Positions 57,025-64,000 of a stretch of DNA of 64,000 nt are shown here, in pieces; the first letter of the stretch is position 1; each line of letters starts with the position of its first letter. Under the pieces are notes generated by a model. It was not told the origin of the DNA and made no database searches. It worked only from the letters and a program-made list of their open reading frames with translations. Location of the stretch: contig OZ024843.1 of assembly GCA_964017145.1 (NCBI GenBank), forward strand, positions 1,231,001-1,295,000. Reading direction: 5' to 3'. Both the position numbers and the translations under genes were made by a program. Origin of the DNA: Agrocybe praecox. Taxonomy: Eukaryota; Basidiomycota; Agaricomycetes; Agaricales; Agrocybaceae.

Positions 57025-57482
57025 ATCTCTTTCCATCGAAGCAAGACAGATTTGACTTTTTGTCTCCTCTTGATAATATTCCAGAGCTCGCTGAGTGAAT
57101 ACCAACAACGCTGACCACGATTCAACAATCGACTTGTATGTCAATGATATGTTTATACTGAGCCAAATAACCTTTTTATACCCCCCTCACGCAGCGAACT
57201 ACTTACAATCCAATCATGTACTTTTAAAACATCAATAAATACATACTCTTTTTGCCTGGACTCTGCTCCAAATAATGAGCTGACTGTACCCATCACATGC
57301 GCCTTAGTAAGAGGCAGTACATTGAAAGTCATCGCCACTGCCTTCTCCGCCGTCGTAGTCGGCTACCAGATCCATCAAAATATTCTGGACGTGCGCAGTA
57401 GGCGCATCCGCAGTCTTTCTACTACCTCAAGAGTCAAAGAGAGTGGGAAACGAGTCATTGTTCTCTTCAGAACTCTAGGAGC
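57025..57482. other. intergenic
   Basis: 458 bp, AT-rich to 57200, then the promoter of the tandem paralogue 1. No gene. Confidence 0.5.
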
Positions 57483-58909
57483 ATGATCATCGACAAGCAA
57501 CTACCACCTGAGGAATTGACGCCCTCGGATCCGCCCCCATCCTACGATTCCTATGATAGGCTCTCCATTCCCAATCCACAAGATAACAAATACAGTCTAG
57601 TGGATCATCCTATAGCTTCTGGGTCTCACTCTCCATTACACTCTCCTTCGGCTCTTTCTCCATCACCTCTACCCAAGAGCCCCACTTCGACGACAGGCAG
57701 CATCAACAAAGGAAAGGGACGTGCTGGGGTCAACTGGTTCAGGTTCAACTCTGCGGAAACACGTACGGCGCGTGAAGTTCGTAATACCGTGCTAGGGCTC
57801 GTAAGGGACCTTATACAGGAGCACAACACACCAGCGGCTGCAGGGATTCTGCAGAGCTGCTCCGACGCGTGTGCGTCCCGAGATCTCTCGCTTTCCTCAA
57901 TCTTGCAGGAAAAGTCGATAGAGAACCATACACCACTGTACTGGGCCATTGTCAAACGACCGCCGGATGAACATCAAGAAGTCGAGGATATACAAGGAGT
58001 AGACTTGTTGACTGCCCTGATATCTTATGCAACTCCCCTGAACCAGCAGACAATCGCCGAGATCCGTCTAGCGTGTTTGGTGACGTCTGATCAGGCGCTC
58101 TTCCAGCGACTGAGATTGTCTCCTGAATTCGCACCTGTGTCGAAAGTCGACCAGATGCTGCTTGGGGCCACCATTCCGCCGGAGGAGGTTGAACTAGAAG
58201 ATATGGCCGGCGAGGGAGGCGGAGCGTTTGCGGTGAATTTTGTTATTCCGCACTTCCACAAACGTATGGTGGTAACTAAGGAGATAGCGCTGGAATTCAT
58301 CGCAAGAAGTGTGTACTTTTTGTCTCTTCTCGACCGTGTTTTATTATATTTTGCGTGCTGAAGTATTTCGCCAGGTCGATTATGGAAGCTCATGTTCTTC
58401 GTCGCACCAGAACCAAGGGCATCAGGAGATCCTCGTGCTGGATCATGGTGCATCTCTCTCTCACTGTTAGAGACGAGCCCGCCCACATATTTACAGGCCC
58501 GTCTGCTTATCTTAGAAGCTAAACCCACGTCCCCTCTTGAACCGACGCCTTATTCACCGCCCAATTCAACACCCTCTGTGTCGCCCTTCCGTCTGGGTTC
58601 TGGTAAAAATTCGAATCCAAACTCCAATTTGGCGAAATTCGTCGACCTAAGTGCAAATAACGAGCAATTGGAAGCTGGGACGGGTTGGCGTAACCCAGGA
58701 AGAAGTGTAGTGGTCTGCCTGGATGATAGTGTGATAGGTCCTAATTTTCAATATGGGTTGGTGCTTTATTTCTTGATTGCCTTGATCGATGATACAAATT
58801 TCTTTTACTGCGCAGAAACAATCCATACATCGGCGCGGACGAGAAGCTGCGAATTCGGCTTGAAGCGCGCCTGGGGAAAAAGACCAGCAACGACTGCATT
58901 ATCTGTTAA
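57483..58909 (+). CDS. tandem paralogue 1, uncharacterised (433 aa)
   Basis: Exons 57483-58308, 58375-58756 and 58816-58909 give 433 aa. The first 90 residues are Pro/Ser-rich with a PPPSYDSYDRL motif (PPxY, a possible WW-domain ligand). The conserved core has EVRNTVLGLVRDLI, AAGILQSCSDACASRDLSLS, the ankyrin-like NHTPLYWAIVKRPPDE and AEIRLACLVTSDQALFQRLR. The second exon encodes a beta-rich part (GGAFAVNFVIPHFHKRMVV, GSWCISLSLLE) ending DEKLRIRLEARL. The same organisation is seen in the gene at 59332, so this is a tandem duplication. Family not recognised; no signal peptide or membrane helix. Confidence 0.78.
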
Positions 58910-59331
58910 TATTATATTTCTTCTGACCGTATACCTTGTAAGTGCCACAACAAAACAGTTTTCCAATCCGCTCATTGTAACTTCTTTCTAGGTAATATTT
59001 ATACCCTTTAACCCTCGACATTGGACGACACACTCGCTACTCACCAACTAAAGGAGCTCAGACAAGCATCTAACCTCATATTTACTAAGATTTATTGCTG
59101 TAGCATTATTATATTTTGCATGTATCATTTCCTGTTCATTAGATCTCCCCCGAGATTCCCGTCAAGTAAAGATGATACCACGAAATTACCATGACATCTT
59201 TAGCGCGTGAACAAATTCCGACAATCAATCTTATTTTCAATTATCATCGTCAAATCTAGGATATCGCTTCTGATTCTTCAACCTCCTTTAGAGCTACCCA
59301 CAAATACTTGACCGCATAGATACTAGAACCC
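58910..59331. other. intergenic between tandem paralogues
   Basis: 422 bp, no gene seen; includes the 3' end of paralogue 1 and the promoter of paralogue 2. Confidence 0.5.
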
Positions 59332-60913
59332 ATGGCTGAAGAGAAAGAAGCACTATCAGATCTTACTCCTGCACCACCACCACCATCTATTCCACAACAT
59401 GATCCCCCAGCGTACGATAACTTGGGATCAAACCCTACCATTGTCGGACAAGATACATGGAGGCGAACTAATTCTTTCTCTTCACAGCCTATCGCACTTT
59501 CCAACTCTAATTCGGGACCTACACCACCTTCGTTTAAACCAACAACAGCCGCACCTCCAGCAAAAGCTCACACAAGATCGTCGAGCACATCGTCTATATC
59601 CAGCCTTAAATCCAAGAGGAGCTGGTTTAGCTTTGGTGGGGGCACCACTTCTAAAGAGAGTTCGACGACTTCGACGACGACGAGCAGTGTATCCGGTGGC
59701 CCCGGGTCTGTTGGTAGTCATGGAACGCCTGCAGTTTCGTCCCGCAAGGTCACAGAAGTACGGACGACAGTCTGTGGCTTGATACGCAATCTCGTGGTTG
59801 GACAGGAGCAACTTGGAGCTCAAGATTCTGAGGAGCTGTCCCCGGCTGCTCTAGGGATTCTGCAAAGCTGTGCCGAGGTGTGCTCGACGCACTCTTTGTC
59901 CTTGTCCACGATCTTGCAGGAGAAGTTCATCGAGAGCCATTCCCCACTTTATTGGTCAATTGTCAAGAGACCTGTCAGGACCAATGTCGTACAATCCAAT
60001 GCCCCAACGCAACAACACCATAACTTGCTTGACGGAGACGAGATGGACGAACCAGAGAGATATGAAGATCACGATCGTGATACGCAAAATCCCAACGACC
60101 TCCTCGGTGCTCTTCTCGCTCATGCAACACATTCACATCTGAGCGCAGAGACTACCACTGAGCTGCGTCAAGCTTGCTTAGCTACTTCTGACCAAGTGAC
60201 TTTCCAACGTCTTCGACTGTTAATTCCTCAGTTCTCCTCCATCTCTGGCGCCGACCAGGTCTTATTAGGGGCAAAGCGACCCGTTGATGATGTAACAGTT
60301 GAAATAGGGGGCGGGAGCGAGGGCGCGTTTGCGGTGAACCTCCAGTTGCCACAGTTCCATAAAAGGATGATGATTTCGAAGGAAATTGGTGTTGAGTTTG
60401 TTGCAAGGAGTGAGTCGACTTTCGCCTCTATTTTGTTATTCCTTGCCTTTTCTTTGCTAATCATGAACACTTGAATAGACAGGCTATGGCGGTTCTCTTT
60501 CATGATAACACCAGATAATACATGGTACGGTCCGCCCCCTGGGTCATGGTGTGTCTCCTTGTCCCTTCAAGAGCCTAGCCCACCAACATGGTTCGATGCT
60601 CGACTCACCCTCCCGAATTCCACCACGCCATTGGAGGTGTCGAATATCCTTCGGTTAAAGTCCAAACAGATGATAGAAGCGCCTCGGAATGGAGTCCCTG
60701 CTTCTCAGATCGTAGTGGCATTAGATGAGAGCCAGGCATTTGCGAGCTTACAATATTCGTACGTCTCCCAGTTCAATGTTTGCCTGATTTGAGACTAAAC
60801 CATTTCATCATAGAGGAAGTTCTTATATCCCACCAGATGAGAAGTTGACTGTTCGATTGGAGGCAAAACTAAGAAAACCTAATTCAGACGCAGATGAATG
60901 TGTTATATCGTGA
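59332..60913 (+). CDS. tandem paralogue 2, uncharacterised (485 aa)
   Basis: Exons 59332-60409, 60479-60758 and 60814-60913 give 485 aa. Both introns sit at the same positions and phases as in the gene at 57483. Matching blocks are EVRTTVCGLIRNLV, AALGILQSCAEVCSTHSLSL, ESHSPLYWSIVKRP, TTELRQACLATSDQVTFQRL, GAFAVNLQLPQFHKRMM, PGSWCVSLSLQEPSPPTW and DEKLTVRLEAKL. It keeps a DPPAYDNL motif near the N-terminus (PPxY again) and has an extra acidic insert before the TTELRQ block. Role unknown; the conserved PPxY may point to ubiquitin-ligase adaptors (inference). Confidence 0.78.
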
Positions 60914-61511
60914 CGCTGGTTTTATTGTTCTTGCTAAATTTGCACTTGGTAAAGTAACGGATTTTTTATTGTACGTGTTCAGTTCTTTGTTGTAGAAGTG
61001 TTATTTAAATAATACTAACCATCGGTTATATTTTCAGTAATACCCATTTATGTTTATAGTAGAAAGCTACGGTGTATGGAAATATACGCGGGGATATTAC
61101 TGGGGTGTATTACGGATCGCGGAAGGAGTAAAGGATATTTATTCGACGCGTAACATCGACGCGTCAGCCCAGCCATAGTCATCATATTTTCTAGCACATT
61201 CGTCCGGAACCGAGAATTGTTACGAGTGCTTTGTATTTAATGAGAGGCAAACCAAGAACAAGGACATAAATTGATCCCGATATTACTTTTCTTTCACATC
61301 CCACCATCACCAACTAACGAATTTTAGAAGGATAATCGATAAAGACCTTGGCCTGTGAACGTTTCGAACTTTTTTGCCCCTAAATTGTTCATTCACAGAG
61401 TCACGTACCTACGCAGCCACATTATCTCCTTAGAAGATCCTCAGTCTACACTCCAAAGGTAACCAACTACACTTATCCCATAGACACGGCCACATACCTC
61501 TAGATTTTACG
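60914..61511. other. intergenic
   Basis: 598 bp, AT-rich in the first half; the DDI1 promoter lies in the second half. No gene seen. Confidence 0.5.
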
Positions 61512-63237
61512 ATGGAATTAACGTTCATGACCGATCTTGGACAAACATTTGTCGTCGAGATCGATCCCAACATGGAGCTCGAGAACGTCATGGCATTGCT
61601 CGAGGCAGAGGTGCGTACATACAAGTTTACAGATTCTCTCGCTCTTATTCTGACCTTCACCCTTATTATCAATGGATATGAACAGTCTAATATACCAGTC
61701 AACGAACAAGGGCTATCCTACGAAGGAAGAGATCTAACAAATCCCAAAGCAACCATCCGGGAACTCGGAGTGCAAGGAGAAAACGCCATGATCCTGCTCA
61801 GACGGAAGGTCGCAAATGTTGGTGGAAGGTACGTCAAATGTGCTCCGCTTAGAGGTCATATTCTCCGTACTCAATACATCTGGATCTGCTAGGACGATAG
61901 AACAAGACGCCGAGATGATGAGGTTACAACTCTTGGGAGACCCCACGCTCATGGCTCAGTTGAGAGAGGTAATGCCCGTCCAGTTTCTAACGAAATGAGT
62001 TATCCCCAACTCACCCACCTTGTGATGTTTCTTTTCTTTCCTTCGCAAGGCCCAGCCTGAGTTAGCAGACGCTGCCCAAAACAATTCTGCTCGATTCGCC
62101 GAACTTCTTCGGCAGACACGCGAGAGGCAGCTCAGCGCAGAAATGGCACAACAGCAGGAAATAGCGAGGCTTAACGCAGACCCGTACGATGTAGAGGCTC
62201 AACGGAAGATCGAGGAAGCTATCAGGCAGCAGGCCGTGGCAGAGAACATGGAGCATGCCCTTGAATATTCGCCAGAGTCGTTTGGAAGAGTTACGATGCT
62301 TTAGTGAGTAGCATATATTCTTTTGTGAGTGGAAAAGGATGAAGTATGTTGACTTTAGGTTCTAGCATCCCAATTGAAGTCAATGGACATCCGATAAAGG
62401 CATTTGTAGACAGCGGAGCTCAACAAACTATCAGTGCGATCTTCATCATTGCTACACAACAACAATGAATGCTAATATTTATCTTGATGATCTTTTTAGT
62501 GACTCCCGAGACAGCAGAAGCTTGTGGGTTCGTAGCTTCTCCTTGTCTCCTGGTAACATGAGGATCTAATATTTGAACTTTTCTAGCATCATGAGACTAT
62601 TAGACAGAAGATTTTCTGGTGTAGCTCGTGGTGTCGGCACAGCCAATATCCTTGGACGGGTCCACAGTGCCCAACTTAAAGTTGCAGATTTGCATCTTCC
62701 ATGTTCATTCACAATCATGGAGGTATGTATCGCATCTCATTACACATACGTTCTCCTTACACCGATAACCCTTGTTTTCTTAAAATCTAGGGTCGCGACG
62801 TCGATCTCCTCCTTGGTCTTGACATGCTCAAGGCTCACCAGGCCTGCATAGATCTCGAGAAGAGCGTTCTTAGAATTCAAGGCCGCGAGGTCAAGTTCCT
62901 TTCCGAGCACGAGCTTCCCGACAAAGCTCGCGACCCACTTGAGCCTTCCGAACTTCCAACAGCGACACCTGCATCGCAAGGAAGCTTCAGTGGTGGCGGA
63001 CGAAATCCAGCATCGACTGCCTTCTCCGGAGAAGGAAGGACTCTAGGCGCTGTGCCCGCCTCTTCTGCCCCACTCAGAGCTGCTGCCCCCCCAACAGCTC
63101 CACCTGCCTCTCGATCGACACATCCTGAGGATAAAATTCGTTTGTTGCTTGATCTTGGAGCTAGCCGAGAGCTAGCAATTAGCACTCTCGACGCTGCGGG
63201 TGGTAATGTCGATGTGGCAGCTTCTCTGCTATTCTAG
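61512..63237 (+). CDS. DDI1: DNA damage-inducible protein 1 (ubiquitin-proteasome shuttle, aspartic protease)
   Basis: Eight exons (61512-61610, 61686-61828, 61893-61968, 62050-62303, 62366-62433, 62500-62527, 62587-62722, 62791-63237) give 416 aa. Ubiquitin-like domain residues 1-75 ([19 protein letters not shown]). Retroviral-type aspartic protease fold with the active site FVDSGAQQT (Asp206), [12 protein letters not shown] and [13 protein letters not shown]. After a Ser/Ala/Pro-rich linker, a UBA domain closes the protein ([19 protein letters not shown] ... [10 protein letters not shown]). Ddi1 delivers or cleaves heavily ubiquitinated proteins at the proteasome. All domains look intact; the 28-nt exon 6 is needed for [10 protein letters not shown]. 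Confidence 0.95.
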
Positions 63238-63429
63238 AGAAATCCAGGGTTCAATATAAAGTATCGTGACTTGGAGGCGAATCTGTACCAAGAAAAAATT
63301 GTATCACTAGTGTACATGCATGTCATCGCTGTAGAGACATTTGGGGATTGGGTTACATAAATATACAACAAGTATAGGAAATAAAAACAATATATATACA
63401 TAGCAGAAAATAAAGAAAGCGAGGGTGTG

Positions 63430-64000
63430 TTAAATAAGACTGATCCTTGTCCGTACGAGACCTCCTCGCCAATTGCGCATACCCGCAGATCGATGGTGAG
63501 CCCATTCGCCCTGCATTCTAGCAAAAGCGTCTTGAATGTGTTCCGGGCGAAGAGCAGTCCTCGCCTCAGGAGGAGGTAGGAATAGCGAGTTGACCGGTAG
63601 GGTATATTCCGCATCGTCATCTGGTGAGCCTTCTCGCCGTCTCTTCTCGGCAGAACCTCCCATGCTGTTGGCTTTCCGCTTGCCCATTACTGGTGATGTG
63701 TAATCGTCGCGAAGGAAGGACTCTTCAAGGGATTTCTTTACGGCCAATCCAGCAATTGTGAGGGATCGAACCATTTCGAAAGCAAGGAAACCAACGATAT
63801 CGACAGTATCGTCGTTGGCTTTTAGATCTAGTTGCGGTGGTAGGTTAAGAAAATCACGAAAACGTTTAGCTATTTGCACAATGTCAGAGTTTGTATATGC
63901 ATGAAAAGAGTAAAAGTTCCAAGTACCTTTGCGGTATGTGAATGAAGCCTGTCGACAATCAGAGTAATGTTGATATTCTTCTCTTGTCATTTGTCTCGTT
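63430..64000 (-). CDS. SPT3: SPT3, SAGA subunit (C-terminal part; 5' end outside window)
   Basis: Minus-strand exons >64000-63927 and 63869-63430, intron 63870-63926 (57 bp). The visible 170 or so residues are the Spt3 C-terminal region: EEYQHYSDCRQASFTYRKAK, FRDFLNLPPQLDLKANDDTV, DIVGFLAFEMVRSLTIAGLA. The C-terminal histone-fold half of Spt3 pairs with its own N-terminal half and helps SAGA hand TBP to promoters. The ATG at 63990 is internal; upstream sequence is still in frame at the window end. The tail is Arg-rich (MRNWRGGLVRTRISLI). It converges with DDI1, 192 bp between stops. Confidence 0.92.
   Translation of the reverse strand, partial: TRQMTREEYQHYSDCRQASFTYRKGTWNFYSFHAYTNSDIVQIAKRFRDFLNLPPQLDLKANDDTVDIVGFLAFEMVRSLTIAGLAVKKSLEESFLRDDYTSPVMGKRKANSMGGSAEKRRREGSPDDDAEYTLPVNSLFLPPPEARTALRPEHIQDAFARMQGEWAHHRSAGMRNWRGGLVRTRISLI

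Overview
The window reads as nuclear DNA of a filamentous basidiomycete, most likely a mushroom-forming member of the Agaricomycetes. Genes are split by many short (about 46-80 bp) GT-AG introns. The window carries two class I hydrophobins, a secreted GH5 mannanase, a DUF7918 protein, an ATG29 homologue and a Ngaro/PAT-type tyrosine-recombinase retrotransposon, a combination typical of that group. No tRNA, rRNA or CRISPR array was found. Gene models below were built by eye from splice signals, reading phase and family conservation; exon coordinates are in the evidence text.

Region 1 (1-13.9 kb) is accessory DNA. It holds at least four broken copies of an LRR-like gene family plus orphan copies of its 3' flank, mixed with a small secreted cysteine-rich protein family (2148-2561, 8233-8675, a fragment at 11372-11535, and a distant relative at 40359-40610). 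One conserved-looking gene with a zinc-binding cluster (3621-5935) and one orphan gene (9872-10653, minus) lie among them. A 147-bp element with an 8-bp target duplication (10857-11003) matches, in inverted orientation, the intron of a secreted-protein gene.

Region 2 (13959-19905) is a complete-looking Ngaro/PAT-like element: split direct repeats in the order A1, ORFs, B1, A2, B2, with gag (two zinc knuckles), reverse transcriptase/RNase H, and a tyrosine recombinase whose reading frame is restored by a 56-bp intron.

Region 3 (20.3-36.2 kb) starts with an intron-rich endo-beta-1,4-mannanase. Two inverted arms of about 2.9 kb follow (near 22.9-25.8 and 33.3-36.2 kb). Each carries a copy of an unknown ten-exon membrane-protein gene: the left copy (23045-25551, minus) is intact, the right copy (33557-36121, plus) is a pseudogene. 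Between them lie 3.5 kb with no clear gene, a TMEM135/PMP-like peroxisomal membrane protein, and the translation factor TMA22/DENR.

Region 4 (36.8-53.9 kb) has a large RG-rich unknown protein, a secreted cysteine-rich protein, an inverted pair of class I hydrophobins flanking PAPS reductase (MET16), a DUF7918 protein and an arrestin-like protein, with several gene-poor stretches of 1-3 kb.

Region 5 (54.1-64.0 kb) is compact housekeeping DNA: YIH1/IMPACT and ATG29 share a 199-bp divergent promoter, followed by two tandem paralogues of unknown function, DDI1, and the C-terminal part of SPT3 running off the window end. YIH1 and ATG29 are both tied to nutrient starvation in other fungi. The rest of the neighbourhood shows no obvious pathway cluster.
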